Assembly (NCBI GenBank): GCA_964527835.1
Contig: CAZGNV010000011.1
Span: forward strand, 1 to 64,000
Direction of reading: 5' to 3'
DNA from: JAFDCJ01 sp964527835
GTDB lineage: Bacteria > Desulfobacterota > Desulfobacteria > Desulfobacterales > JAFDCJ01
DNA length: 64,000 bases
Shown here: positions 23,289 to 32,014 of the stretch, piece after piece
How the letters are laid out: each line of letters starts with the position of its first letter
How positions within the stretch are numbered: position 1 is the first letter of the stretch
Position numbers and translations under genes: made by a program
Notes under the pieces: generated by a model
Seen by the model: the letters and a program-made list of their open reading frames with translations, nothing else
Told to the model about the DNA's origin: nothing
Databases searched by the model: none

Positions 23289-23444
23289 TTCTGAAAGGCA
23301 ATCAAAATTTCTGTAAAACCGATTAAAAATTATGATCGCGAAAAGCATGCCTGGGGCAGTGCGATTAAAATAATTATAGCGTCGTTGGGGAAAGAATGCA
23401 ATTAAAATTGTATAGGTAAATACAATAAAGGGTTGAAGCCGCCC

Positions 23445-23473
23445 GAAAATGACTTTTTACGGCACCGTCAAAA
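23445..23473. repeat. Family A repeat, right-end fragment
   Basis: AAAATGACTTTTTACGGCACC followed by GTCAAA is the closing end of a family A element. It abuts the stop codon of the helicase gene. Confidence 0.5.
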
Positions 23474-24844
23474 CTAGCTGTTGTACACTTTTTGGCGGGC
23501 AGCGGCGGCTTTTACGAGGGGTTCGACATGGACATCCACGTAGTCGAAAACCCGGGCCCTGGTTTTGCCCGGAGCAGGGCGCAAAACCCGGCCAAGATAT
23601 TGCAGGACCCGGCCACTGAACCGAATCGGGGTGGCCAAAAAAAGAGTGGACAGGTTGCGGCAGTCAAAACCCTCGCCGATCAGCTGGCCGGTGGCGATCA
23701 CGACCCTGGCCTGTCCGGAATTTAATTTGCCGACCACCTGCCGGCGCTCGTCCGGATTCAGATCACCGGTCAGCAGTTCCGCCCGCACCTTGAACCGGAA
23801 GCGCAGCAGAGCCAGGAGATTCTCACAGTGCGCTTTGCGGTCGGAAAGAACCAGGCAAATCCCGCTGCCGGCGGCGACCTCCCCGGCAATATCCGATGCG
23901 ATGAGAAGGTTGCGCTGGGTGTCGGCGGCAAGCTCCGAGAGCATCCTGCTGTATTCGGTTATTGGATCACAACAGGGTTTAAAGCCGGTTTTGCGCATGA
24001 TGACTTCAGCCTCCAGAACATCTCCGGTGGCCACCAGATGGTTTTTATCCACCTCGTGGTGTATGTCGCCAAGGTGCCAGAATATCAGCTTTGACAGCCG
24101 GTCGCGTCGCCAGGGGGTGGCCGACAAACCCAGCATGTACCGGCAATCAAAGCAGGTGACGGCTTCGGTGAAAGTGCGGCTCGGGCAGCGATGACATTCA
24201 TCCACCACCAGAAAGCCAATCCGGGGAGCGACTGCTTCAGCACATTTATACAGCGATTGCACCAGGGCCACGGTAATCTTGTCACCGATTGTTTTTTTGC
24301 CTGCTCCGATGGTCCCCACCGTTCCAGCCGCAATTCCCATAAAAGTTTCGATTCGCTGGATCCACTGGGCCGCCAGATCCCTGGTGTGCACCACTATCAG
24401 GGCCGGCTGTTTGCGCCGGGCAATCATGTAAAGGGCCATCACCGTCTTGCCGGATCCGGTGGCGGAATTGAGGGTGCCGAAATCCCTGGCCAGCATCTGA
24501 TCCACGGCCTTTTGCTGAAAAGGCCGCAAGGTGGCGTTGAAGGAAAAGTCGACTTCTGCCAGACTGCGGCGCCGATCATCGATTTCATATGGAACTGCGT
24601 GGCGGCGGCACATCAGGATCAGCTGGCGCATATATCCCCTGGGAATCCACAGGCCGGTGGCTCCGACTCGGTCATAAAACCGCAGTTGCTTGGGTGTGCC
24701 CCGGTTCCAGCGTCCCATGCGTTCATTCTCAACCCATTTGGGGTTTAAAAATTTCAGCCTTTCGGTGAGGGCCTGCATGAGCTCCAGAGGAACATTTTTC
24801 AGCCGCAGGTTGTTGGTCAGGGTGATGATTAGCGCCGGGGGCAT
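23474..24844 (-). CDS. DEAD/DEAH-box helicase, XPB/Rad25-like
   Basis: This 456-residue SF2 helicase has motif I SATGSGKT, motif II DECH in VVDECHRCPS, motif III SATPWRRD, and motif VI QYLGRVLRPAPGK. The short N-terminal region (about residues 1-105) with a FQQKAVDQML Q-motif-like entry matches XPB-type proteins. Such helicases act in DNA repair or defence islands. The small gene at 24848 starts upstream and ends 3 bp before this ATG, so the two form an operon. No nuclease domain is present. Confidence 0.88.
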   Translation of the reverse strand: MPPALIITLTNNLRLKNVPLELMQALTERLKFLNPKWVENERMGRWNRGTPKQLRFYDRVGATGLWIPRGYMRQLILMCRRHAVPYEIDDRRRSLAEVDFSFNATLRPFQQKAVDQMLARDFGTLNSATGSGKTVMALYMIARRKQPALIVVHTRDLAAQWIQRIETFMGIAAGTVGTIGAGKKTIGDKITVALVQSLYKCAEAVAPRIGFLVVDECHRCPSRTFTEAVTCFDCRYMLGLSATPWRRDRLSKLIFWHLGDIHHEVDKNHLVATGDVLEAEVIMRKTGFKPCCDPITEYSRMLSELAADTQRNLLIASDIAGEVAAGSGICLVLSDRKAHCENLLALLRFRFKVRAELLTGDLNPDERRQVVGKLNSGQARVVIATGQLIGEGFDCRNLSTLFLATPIRFSGRVLQYLGRVLRPAPGKTRARVFDYVDVHVEPLVKAAAARQKVYNS

Positions 24845-24847
24845 GGT

Positions 24848-25147
24848 TTATCTGTAAATTTTTTCTGAGCAACTAGGGGGCGAATTGACCGCTTCCCGGC
24901 CCTCTTCGATGAGCGCCGTGGCCAGCGCCAGGTCGTAAGCCTGGGCCGGATCGAAATTGTTGCCCTGATACATTCCCTGGGCCTTCTTTATGGCCCCATA
25001 GGGCACCCAGCCGTGATCATCCCACAGCTGCGGGTCATCAGCATTCCAGAGCCGAAACCAGATGCTGCCGTTTTTTTCACGCACGTACATGCGCACCTTC
25101 TTGTTCTGAGGAAAAGGCCAGTAAAACAATCCCCTTTCGTCCTTCAT
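24848..25147 (-). CDS. Hypothetical protein paired with the helicase
   Basis: This protein of about 99 residues has an aromatic-rich core (GLFYWPFPQNKKVRMYVREKNGSIWFRLWN; HGWVPYGAIKKAQGMY) suggesting a small beta-rich domain, then a helix (AYDLALATALIEEGREAV). GGTGG precedes the ATG at 25147. The stop is 3 bp from the helicase start, so the two are co-transcribed and probably translationally coupled. No family recognised. Confidence 0.7.
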   Translation of the reverse strand: MKDERGLFYWPFPQNKKVRMYVREKNGSIWFRLWNADDPQLWDDHGWVPYGAIKKAQGMYQGNNFDPAQAYDLALATALIEEGREAVNSPPSCSEKIYR

Positions 25148-25168
25148 GCGTCCACCTTCCAAATACCA

Positions 25169-25286
25169 GTGCCTAAAGTTCGAAGTGCCCTAAAATGCCT
25201 AAAGTTGAGGCCCGCCTTTGGCGGATCGAATCTATGAAATCAGAACCTCCAATTTTAGGCACTTTAGGCACTTTAGCGCACTTTAG
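25169..25286. repeat. Inverted CTAAAGTGCC/GGCACTTTAG repeat cluster
   Basis: GTGCCTAAAGTTCGAAGTGC on one side is mirrored by GGCACTTTAGGCACTTTAG on the other, around CCGCCTTTGGCGG at 25212-25224. It is a multi-unit palindrome in the gap between the ferredoxin gene and the helicase pair. Confidence 0.7.
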
Positions 25287-25354
25287 AAACCAGTCAACTC
25301 AATCAACCAATTAACTGCATCAGTGCGTCAACTTGCTCTATCAGCTATGATTTG

Positions 25355-26416
25355 TTATATCTTTCCCCGCTCCTGCATGATGCGCACATAGGTTTCCACC
25401 CCGGTTTTGGGGGGTTCGTAGAGTTGATCCTCCGGCTTTTTGACCAGCTGCATGGCTTCCGTGGGGCAGGTCGTCACGCACAACCCGCAGCCGATGCACC
25501 GGTTGGTGTCAACAGCAGCGATCCCATCGGTTACCTCGATGGCCTCCATCTGGCAGCGTTCAACACAGGTCTCGCAACCGGTGCACTCGGGCTCGTCCAC
25601 CCGGGCAAAATAGTTGCTCTGGACCATCCGGGCCGGATGGGGATGCATTTTCAACGACCGCAGCACCCCGCAACAGTCGCCGCAGCAGCTGCACATTCCG
25701 CCGATTTTCTGGGAGTTGAACGGCTGCATGACCAGGCCGGCTTCCTCATTTTTTTTGATGATTTCTTTTGCCTCCTCGTGGGTGATGTAACGGCCCATTT
25801 TATTTTCCACGTAGTAATCCGCGTGGGAGCCAAAAGAAAAGCAGGCCTCCATGGGCCGGTCGCACCCTTTGCCGGCCAGTTGGGTCGTCGTCCGGCAGAC
25901 ACAGGGGGCCACGGCGATTTTCTGCTGCTGGTCAATGATCTTGAGCACATCTTCGTAGGGCGCCACCGGATAATCGGCCACCAGCTGCCGGCTGATGGGG
26001 ATGGTCCGCAAAACAGGCGTTTGAAACTCCTGGATGGTGCGCCCGAAGGCGGCCTCGAAGTACTCCTCGTGGTCTCTGGCAAATTCCGGGTCCATTCGCT
26101 TCAGCTGGTGCTCAAAGATGCCCACCACGTAAGGCACCGGCGCATAGCGCACCCGCTGGCCCTTGCGCTGACGAAACAAAAGCCCCTTTTGGGCCATCCG
26201 TTCCATGAGAGCACTGAGCTGGTCCGCGTCGCGGTTGAGCCGCGCGGCCACGTCCGCGGGCTTCTGCAAAAGGGGTGACAGCTCCATGTACAGCTGCGCC
26301 TCTTCTTCGGTAAACAAGCGCTTCAGCAACCGGATTTCCACCTTGTTTTCAGTGGCCGGGTACCCCGTGGCCATGTCATCCAGCCGCGCTCTCAACTGTT
26401 CGTAAATATCCGTCAT
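25355..26416 (-). CDS. 4Fe-4S ferredoxin-domain protein with N-terminal winged-helix-like region
   Basis: This 353-residue protein begins MTDIYEQLRARLDDM. Its first half has a winged-helix-like segment (KPADVAARLNRDADQLSALMERMAQKGLLF). The second half holds a Cys cluster (APCVCRTT; CSCCGDCCGVL) and two 4Fe-4S motifs (CTGCETCVERC; CIGCGLCVTTC). It would carry electrons among the neighbouring Fe-S and flavoprotein subunits. GGAGG precedes the ATG; an upstream in-frame ATG lies inside a repeat end. It is the last gene of the 25.3-30 kb cluster. Confidence 0.88.
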   Translation of the reverse strand: MTDIYEQLRARLDDMATGYPATENKVEIRLLKRLFTEEEAQLYMELSPLLQKPADVAARLNRDADQLSALMERMAQKGLLFRQRKGQRVRYAPVPYVVGIFEHQLKRMDPEFARDHEEYFEAAFGRTIQEFQTPVLRTIPISRQLVADYPVAPYEDVLKIIDQQQKIAVAPCVCRTTTQLAGKGCDRPMEACFSFGSHADYYVENKMGRYITHEEAKEIIKKNEEAGLVMQPFNSQKIGGMCSCCGDCCGVLRSLKMHPHPARMVQSNYFARVDEPECTGCETCVERCQMEAIEVTDGIAAVDTNRCIGCGLCVTTCPTEAMQLVKKPEDQLYEPPKTGVETYVRIMQERGKI

Positions 26417-26436
26417 TGATTTACCTCCACTATTGG

Positions 26437-26473
26437 TGATGAAGTCGTAAAAAGTCAATTTTGAGCGCCATCA
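26437..26473. repeat. Family A repeat, left-end fragment
   Basis: GATGAAGTCGTAAAAAGTC and AATTTTGAGCG match the family A left end. The terminal CATCA supplies the TGA stop of the gene at 26471. Confidence 0.65.
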
Positions 26474-27628
26474 CGTCAGCCGTTCACTGACGATTTCACT
26501 GATCTCTTTGACCGCGAGCCTGCCCTCCAGGTTCTGTACCTTGACGGCATCGGCAAACATGACCGCACACTGGGGGCAGGCCACGGCCAGGACATTCGCC
26601 CCGGCGGCTGCAGCTTCGAGCACCCGCTGTCCGGCGGATGTCTGCCGGCCGCTGCTGATGATGTCGGTAAACACGTTTCCACCCCCGCCCCCGCAGCACA
26701 GCGCATTGTGAAAACTGCGCGGCATCTCGACCAGCTCGACTCCGGGCAGTGCGGCCAGGACCTTTCGCGGGGCGCCGTATTCTATATTGTGACGGCCCAG
26801 ATAGCACGAATCGTGGCAGGTTACCCGCAGCGGCGGCAGATCCTGTGCCAGGACGGCCTTTTTAACCCGCAAAGCCAGCACCTGGCTGTAATGAAATACC
26901 GTGTACTGCCCTCCCACTGGGGGATAATGATTTTTAAAGGCATTATAGCCATGGGGCGACAGGGTGATGATCTTTTCAACCCCCCGCGATTGAAATGTTT
27001 TGATGTTTTCTGCGGCCAGGTACTTGAACAGTTCGGTTTCTCCCATGGCGCCGGCTTCGTTGCCATCGGAAATTTCATCGGCTCCCAGGATGCCGAAGGA
27101 AACCCCCAGGGTTTTCAAAAGTCCGGCAACCGAGCGGGCGATTTCCTGCCCGCGGGTGTCATAGGAGCCCACGTCCCCCACGAAAAAAAGATACTCCTGA
27201 TCCGAATAGGATTCGATTCCCAGCCCGTCTGCCCAGTCACCCCGCTTTTTGCGCGCACGACCGTATGGATTGCCGTACTGATAAATCCGGGTCAGGCAGT
27301 CCCGGACGGCCGGGGGCACTTTGCCACTGTTGGCCAGCTGCTCTTTGGCGGCCGTAAACGCCAGCAACAGCTGGTCCTTTAATTTGGGAAAGGTGCAGTG
27401 GGCCACACAGTTGCCACAGGCCACACAGGAAAACAAAATTTCCTGCAGCCGTTCGGTGGCCGCCAGCCTGTTGTCCAGCAGGGCCCGGATCAGCCACATC
27501 CGCCCCCCCGGCGAATAGGTCTCGAAACGAAACGACAGGTAGGGAGGGCAGTTAAAGTCAACATAGTTTTCGGGCAGTTTGCAGTAGCCGCAGCGAAAAC
27601 AGCGGTGCAGTATTTCTTCATATTGCAT
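26471..27628 (-). CDS. Heterodisulfide-reductase-like Fe-S protein (CCG domains)
   Basis: This 385-residue protein has an N-terminal ferredoxin-like part (RCFRCGYCKLPENYVDFNCPP; SCVACGNCVAHCTFPK) and two cysteine-rich CCG domains (CHDSCYLGRHN with CCGGGGGNVF; ACPQCAVMF). CCG domains in HdrB/HdrD bind unusual Fe-S clusters and move electrons between flavoproteins and membrane carriers. Its ATG overlaps the stop of the FAD-enzyme gene by one base, so the genes are co-translated. It probably receives electrons from the FAD subunit. Confidence 0.9.
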   Translation of the reverse strand: MQYEEILHRCFRCGYCKLPENYVDFNCPPYLSFRFETYSPGGRMWLIRALLDNRLAATERLQEILFSCVACGNCVAHCTFPKLKDQLLLAFTAAKEQLANSGKVPPAVRDCLTRIYQYGNPYGRARKKRGDWADGLGIESYSDQEYLFFVGDVGSYDTRGQEIARSVAGLLKTLGVSFGILGADEISDGNEAGAMGETELFKYLAAENIKTFQSRGVEKIITLSPHGYNAFKNHYPPVGGQYTVFHYSQVLALRVKKAVLAQDLPPLRVTCHDSCYLGRHNIEYGAPRKVLAALPGVELVEMPRSFHNALCCGGGGGNVFTDIISSGRQTSAGQRVLEAAAAGANVLAVACPQCAVMFADAVKVQNLEGRLAVKEISEIVSERLT

Positions 27629-29007
27629 CAGTCAACCTCCCAGTTGCCCGGATTCATAATGCCCGCCGGATCGAGCACGGCCCGGATCCGATTCATGAGA
27701 GCGAACATGTTGGGATCCATCTTGCGGATAATCTCCTTTTGGGCCGGCGCCTCGGCCTTCCACGGGATGCCCCCCATGTCCACCGCCGCCCGGTTGGTTT
27801 GTTCCAGGGCTCGCTGGGCCCGCTCGACATCTGCCGGGTCGGCGCGATTGAAAGCATAGGCGAAAAAAAACATCATGCAGTGATTGACGCCGATGATCCG
27901 GGCCCCCAACGAATAGCTGACCCCTGTTTTTGATGCCACCTCGAGGCCCAGTTCATAGGCCTCGGCAAACAGGTCCACCGGCATGATCACTCCGACGTAC
28001 TCAAAACCGCCGCCTTTTCTCACATCCGCAAAACGTGAGAGCTGGCGGGCCGGCACTTCCAGAAAAGGCTGTTTCATGGCCGGCGGCATGGGAATGAACC
28101 CGGCAATTTTCTGGTCGATATATTTTTTTACCGAGGCCCGGATCAGGTTGCGCTTCCAGACCAGCTCTTCTTTCGTGTTGGCGCCGTAATTGATGTTGCT
28201 GTGCAAAAAACCCCGGGCCCACTCCGGCTTGGGCGTCATCCAGGCCGTCAGGTCCTCGGCCAGCTGAGTTGCAGTCAGCCGGTGCAAGATATCGGGCATC
28301 AGGCGGGCCTCCTCGCACACGAACACCCCCACGTCGTTGAAACGGTAGCTGGGATACAGCTTGATGGCCAGTTTGGTTATCACGCCGGTGGTGCCGGCCC
28401 ATCCGAGAAACAGTCCCGCCAGATCCGGCAGGGGCGCCCGGGCAAACCAGTAATCGGAGGTGGCGCACGATCCGATGCGGGCCACCTCGCCGGTGGGCAG
28501 CACCACCTCCAGGCCGTTTAACATGTCCGAGTGAAAGCCATGGGCATGGGATATGTGCCCCGAGCCGTGGATGGACACATTGCCGGCAATGGTGGCCGCC
28601 GGCGGGGCATCGGGGGCGGAGTGCTTGAGCCGGGGATGATGCGCTTTCAGGTAGGCTTGGAGCATGCCCTGGGAGGCACCGGCTTCCACCAGGGCGTAAC
28701 GGCTCATTTCGTTGACCTCGATGATGCGATTCATGCGCTTCATGTCAAGGATGATGCCGCCCTTCAAGGCCCGGGACAGCCCCGATAGAACCAGGCCGGC
28801 GCCCAGCGGCACCACGGGGATCTTGTGCTGGTTGGCCAGCAGCAAAATCCGGCGGACCTGATCGGTGGAATCGGGCATGACCACAAAATCCGGCTCGCAC
28901 GCCGGCATGGTGCCCGGGTCCATGGAATAGAGATAACGCTCCTCGGGTTGATCCGATACAAATTCGGCTCCCACGATTTCGGCAAGCGCCTGCAAAATTT
29001 CCTTCAT
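27628..29007 (-). CDS. FAD-binding oxidoreductase, GlcD/D-lactate dehydrogenase type
   Basis: This 459-residue protein has the VAO-type FAD domain (VVPLGAGLVLSGLSRALKGGIILDMKRMN; ATIAGNVSIHGSGHISHAHGFHSDMLNGLEVVLPTGE) and a C-terminal FAD-linked-oxidase domain. Relatives oxidise 2-hydroxyacids such as glycolate or D-lactate. AGGAG precedes the ATG at 29007. It sits between two HdrB/D-like genes, a layout seen in complexes passing electrons from a hydroxyacid to Fe-S carriers. Substrate unknown; a role with the neighbouring ETF is possible. Confidence 0.88.
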   Translation of the reverse strand: MKEILQALAEIVGAEFVSDQPEERYLYSMDPGTMPACEPDFVVMPDSTDQVRRILLLANQHKIPVVPLGAGLVLSGLSRALKGGIILDMKRMNRIIEVNEMSRYALVEAGASQGMLQAYLKAHHPRLKHSAPDAPPAATIAGNVSIHGSGHISHAHGFHSDMLNGLEVVLPTGEVARIGSCATSDYWFARAPLPDLAGLFLGWAGTTGVITKLAIKLYPSYRFNDVGVFVCEEARLMPDILHRLTATQLAEDLTAWMTPKPEWARGFLHSNINYGANTKEELVWKRNLIRASVKKYIDQKIAGFIPMPPAMKQPFLEVPARQLSRFADVRKGGGFEYVGVIMPVDLFAEAYELGLEVASKTGVSYSLGARIIGVNHCMMFFFAYAFNRADPADVERAQRALEQTNRAAVDMGGIPWKAEAPAQKEIIRKMDPNMFALMNRIRAVLDPAGIMNPGNWEVD

Positions 29008-29017
29008 GGCATGGCTC

Positions 29018-30046
29018 CTATCCGGCCTTTTTCTCCAGTGCCGCCTGGCAAAGATCACTCATGAGAATCGGAAAAATCCCTCTTTCAGCCACCGCTTCGC
29101 CGAGGGTAAACATGCACACCGGGCAGTTGAAAACGCAGTAGGCAACCCCGGCCTGCTGCATGTCGTCAAGATTGCGCTGCTGAACATCATCGGCAAGATC
29201 CTCGCGCTGCTGGGCCCGCAGCACCTGGCCGCAACAAAGGGCGTTTTCGCGGTCATACTCCCGGGGCACCCGCTCGGCCCCGATTTGCTGGAAAATGTCA
29301 TCCACCCAGTGCTGGGTTTGCGGCACCAGGCGGTTGGAACACGGGCGCTGGTAGGCCACTTTGGCTCCGATGGGCATGATCTGGTCCTTGAGCTCGTCGA
29401 GCCTTTTGGACAGGTACTCGAAAAGGTGCACGACCTTGAACGGCACCTCGATGCCGAAGGCTGGTGCCAGCTGGCTGTAAGCACCGTAGCACTCGTCATG
29501 GAAGCAGACCATCTCGTCAACTCCGCTGTCCTTGAGGTAAAACTGCTGGATGTTGTCGATCATCCGCGGCAGCCGCTCGCGGATCACCGAGTTTTTACCG
29601 AAGTGCAGCCACATGATGTTGCAAAAAATGTCACTGCCGACAATCATGGAGGTGTTTTCATACAGCTTGCCGCGGATACAGCCGGTGAGCATGGGAAAGT
29701 AGCACATGTTGATCACCGGAGATGCCACGGTGGCCGGGGTGATGGTCCCCCGGGCCGCCATCATGGTCAGCTGCTGTTTGGTGATCGGCTGCGGGACAGG
29801 CAAAATGCCTTTTTGTTCCTGGCGGTCAACGATCTGGTAAAATGGATGGTTGCCCGCGGGGCAGTACTCTTCACAGCTGTAGCAGGTGGCACACTCCACC
29901 AGGATGCGGGTGTCCTGGCCATTGAGCAGTTTTGCCTTTTCCTCCCGGGCCTGGGCCAGCTCAAAATCCATGTACTGGCATTTCATCAGGCAGTCACAGG
30001 TCTCACAGTCAGCGCAAATTTGCGGGTCGTAATTTAGTTCGTACAC
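29018..30046 (-). CDS. Heterodisulfide-reductase-like Fe-S protein, second subunit
   Basis: This 342-residue protein has an N-terminal ferredoxin segment (CADCETCDCLMKCQYMDF; CATCYSCEEYCPAGNH) and CCG-type cysteine motifs (CFHDECYGAYS; ALCCGQVL; FNCPVCMF). The start is GTG at 30046 with AGGAGG 8 bases upstream. It is the first gene of the Fe-S/FAD cluster, which reads: HdrB/D-like, GlcD-like, HdrB/D-like, ferredoxin. I infer a membrane-associated or soluble electron-transfer complex; no membrane helices are seen in these genes. Confidence 0.88.
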   Translation of the reverse strand: MYELNYDPQICADCETCDCLMKCQYMDFELAQAREEKAKLLNGQDTRILVECATCYSCEEYCPAGNHPFYQIVDRQEQKGILPVPQPITKQQLTMMAARGTITPATVASPVINMCYFPMLTGCIRGKLYENTSMIVGSDIFCNIMWLHFGKNSVIRERLPRMIDNIQQFYLKDSGVDEMVCFHDECYGAYSQLAPAFGIEVPFKVVHLFEYLSKRLDELKDQIMPIGAKVAYQRPCSNRLVPQTQHWVDDIFQQIGAERVPREYDRENALCCGQVLRAQQREDLADDVQQRNLDDMQQAGVAYCVFNCPVCMFTLGEAVAERGIFPILMSDLCQAALEKKAG

Positions 30047-30090
30047 TGGGAAAACCTCCTAACCCGGACAAACCGGAAAGTTCCTGAATT

Positions 30091-30152
30091 TGACGGCCCC
30101 GTAAAAAGTCATTTTCGAGCGACATCAACCCTTTTCGGGAAGACAGCCGTGA
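30091..30152 (+). repeat. Family A repeat, left-end fragment
   Basis: GTAAAAAGTCATTTTCGAGC and GACATCAACCCTTTTCGG match family A up to the core boundary. Beyond it lies a short GTTCGATGTTCGATGTTC microsatellite at 30176-30196. Confidence 0.6.
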
Positions 30153-30207
30153 TTGATTTTTTGCATTCGGCGTTGGGCGTTCGATGTTCGATGTTCATTC
30201 CTGCCTT

Positions 30208-31278
30208 TTAAAGATCCGAGCGCTCGATCTGCATCCGCGCCGCTTTTTCCAGGGCCTTGACCCCCACAATCATGGCTGCAAAGCGGTTGTCCTTTGTCTG
30301 ACCGTGGTAGAACCGGTAGTAAATCTGCTGGGCGATGGCCGCCAGGCGAAACAGGCCGAAACAATAGTAAAAGTCATAATTGTCGATGCTCCAGCAGGCC
30401 AGTTCGGCATAGTGGCTGACCAGCTCGTCTCGGGTCAGCGCCCCCGGATGATCACTGGGAATAAACCGGATGGCCTGCATTTCAGGGATATCGTCTTTTT
30501 GCACCCAGTAGGCCAGGGAACCGCCAAGATCCATCAGGGGATCACCGACGGTGGCCATTTCCCAGTCCAGCACCCCGATGATCCGGCCGGGGTCGTCTTT
30601 GTCAAGGACCACATTGTCCAGCTTGAAATCATTGTGAATAATTGCCGCAACCGGAAAATCCGGCGGCATTTTCTCTTCCAGCCAGATCATGATCTGTTCG
30701 CAGTCAGGGGCATCCGGGGTGCGCGCCGCCCGGTAGCGCCTGCTCCAGCCCGCCACCTGACGCTGCACATAGCCGGCCGGCTTGCCGAAATTTTCCAGTC
30801 CCACCTCGCGATAGTCAATGCTGTGCAGCTGGCGATGGACTTCCACCAGCTTGCGGCACAGGGCGGCGATCGCCGGCGGCGAGTTTGCCAGCGATGGCGG
30901 AAATTCGCGCCGCACGATGATGCCGCGGATTCTTTGCATGACATAAAAAGGGCAGCCGATAATCGCCGTATCTTCGGTATAAGCCAGGGGCTTGGGACAG
31001 TAAGGATAGACGTCATGCAGGGCGCTGAGGATGCGGTATTCGCGACCCATGTCGTGGGCGGTTTTGGCCTTGGTGCCGAAGGGAGGTCGACGCAGCACCA
31101 GCTCGCGGTCTCCAAAAGTAATCAGATAAGTCAGATTGGAATGCCCGCTGGGAAACTGCCGGATGACCATCTGTCCCTGAAGTCCCGGAATGGCGTCTTT
31201 TAAAAATGGCTCGATTGCCGTGGCATCAATGGCTTCCCCGTCGCGCGGGGCTGCCGGCTGATCGATATCGTTCATCAT
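30208..31278 (-). CDS. APH-family phosphotransferase (ACAD10/11 kinase type)
   Basis: This 356-residue kinase-fold protein has the glycine-rich start (FPSGHSNLTYLITFGDRELVLRRPPFG), the catalytic loop IIHNDFKLDNVVLD and the DFG-like VLDWEMATVGDPLMDLGG. This subgroup matches the kinase part of mammalian ACAD10/11 and bacterial LvaA, which phosphorylates 4-hydroxyacyl-CoA. The ATG at 31278 has AAGGA upstream and is followed by a second Met. It overlaps the TetR gene by 53 bp. With the adjacent acyl-CoA dehydrogenase it suggests 4-hydroxy acid breakdown (inference). Confidence 0.9.
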   Translation of the reverse strand: MMNDIDQPAAPRDGEAIDATAIEPFLKDAIPGLQGQMVIRQFPSGHSNLTYLITFGDRELVLRRPPFGTKAKTAHDMGREYRILSALHDVYPYCPKPLAYTEDTAIIGCPFYVMQRIRGIIVRREFPPSLANSPPAIAALCRKLVEVHRQLHSIDYREVGLENFGKPAGYVQRQVAGWSRRYRAARTPDAPDCEQIMIWLEEKMPPDFPVAAIIHNDFKLDNVVLDKDDPGRIIGVLDWEMATVGDPLMDLGGSLAYWVQKDDIPEMQAIRFIPSDHPGALTRDELVSHYAELACWSIDNYDFYYCFGLFRLAAIAQQIYYRFYHGQTKDNRFAAMIVGVKALEKAARMQIERSDL

Positions 31279-32014
31279 TGCCGTCCTTAAACTGTGCCTG
31301 GTGATAATGCCGCCGGTTGTCGATGGGAGCGGCAACGAATCCTTCCACGAATTGCAGCACAAAGCGGGCGTACTTATCAACAGTGATGTTTCGCTTGGCA
31401 TATTTGCGGCGCTTCAGGTACCAATCCTGCACCAGGGCCTTTATCAGGCTGGCTGTCAGTTGCGGATCACGGCGGGCAAAACATCCCTGTTGCTGTCCCT
31501 GTTCGAGGATATCCGCAAAGATCTGCTCTGTATAAAGTTCGCTGGCAACCGCCAGGGCCTGTTCCTTTTGGGAAAGATTCTTGGCTTCCATGTAGGAAAA
31601 ATAAAACCAGGGCTGCATGGCTTCGCTCAAAAAAAGATGGGTCAATATGGCACTTCGAAGTTTGGCGAGAGGCTCGAATTCCCGGGCGATGCGTTCTTTG
31701 AGAATCCGCCCGGTAATCGTTCGGCGCTGGTGCTGGAGCATGGCCAGCAGCTCATCCTTGCTGCCGAAATAAGCATACAAAGCGCCCAGGCTCAAACCGG
31801 TTTCCCGGCTCAAATCGCGCATGCTCATGGCCTGAAAACCCTTTTGGTTGCTGATTTTCAAAGTTGCGTTGAATATGCGCTCCAGGTTTTTAACCACCGT
31901 GTCTTCTTTTTTAACCTGGATGTTTTTGCGGTTGCGGGCAAAAACCTCCCGGCAGATATCCTGCCTGGAAAGATTGACCTGCCTCTGAAATTCAGCGTAG
32001 TCCATGGGCCTCAT
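31226..32014 (-). CDS. TetR/AcrR family transcriptional regulator
   Basis: This 262-residue protein has the TetR helix-turn-helix about residues 44-95 (NLERIFNATLKISNQKGF; MSMRDLSRETGLSLGALYAYFGSKDELL). The N-terminal 40 residues are an unusual extension (FQRQVNLSRQDICREVFARN). The stop codon of the dehydrogenase gene lies inside its 5' end, so the genes form one operon. The likely operator is the palindrome at 34063-34074 between this operon and etfBA. The ligand is probably an acyl-CoA (inference). Confidence 0.92.
   Translation of the reverse strand: MRPMDYAEFQRQVNLSRQDICREVFARNRKNIQVKKEDTVVKNLERIFNATLKISNQKGFQAMSMRDLSRETGLSLGALYAYFGSKDELLAMLQHQRRTITGRILKERIAREFEPLAKLRSAILTHLFLSEAMQPWFYFSYMEAKNLSQKEQALAVASELYTEQIFADILEQGQQQGCFARRDPQLTASLIKALVQDWYLKRRKYAKRNITVDKYARFVLQFVEGFVAAPIDNRRHYHQAQFKDGNDERYRSAGSPARRGSH

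Noticed and set aside
29006..30037. 343-codon plus-strand reading opposite the Hdr-like gene
   Set aside because: Antisense to a protein with clear CCG and ferredoxin motifs.
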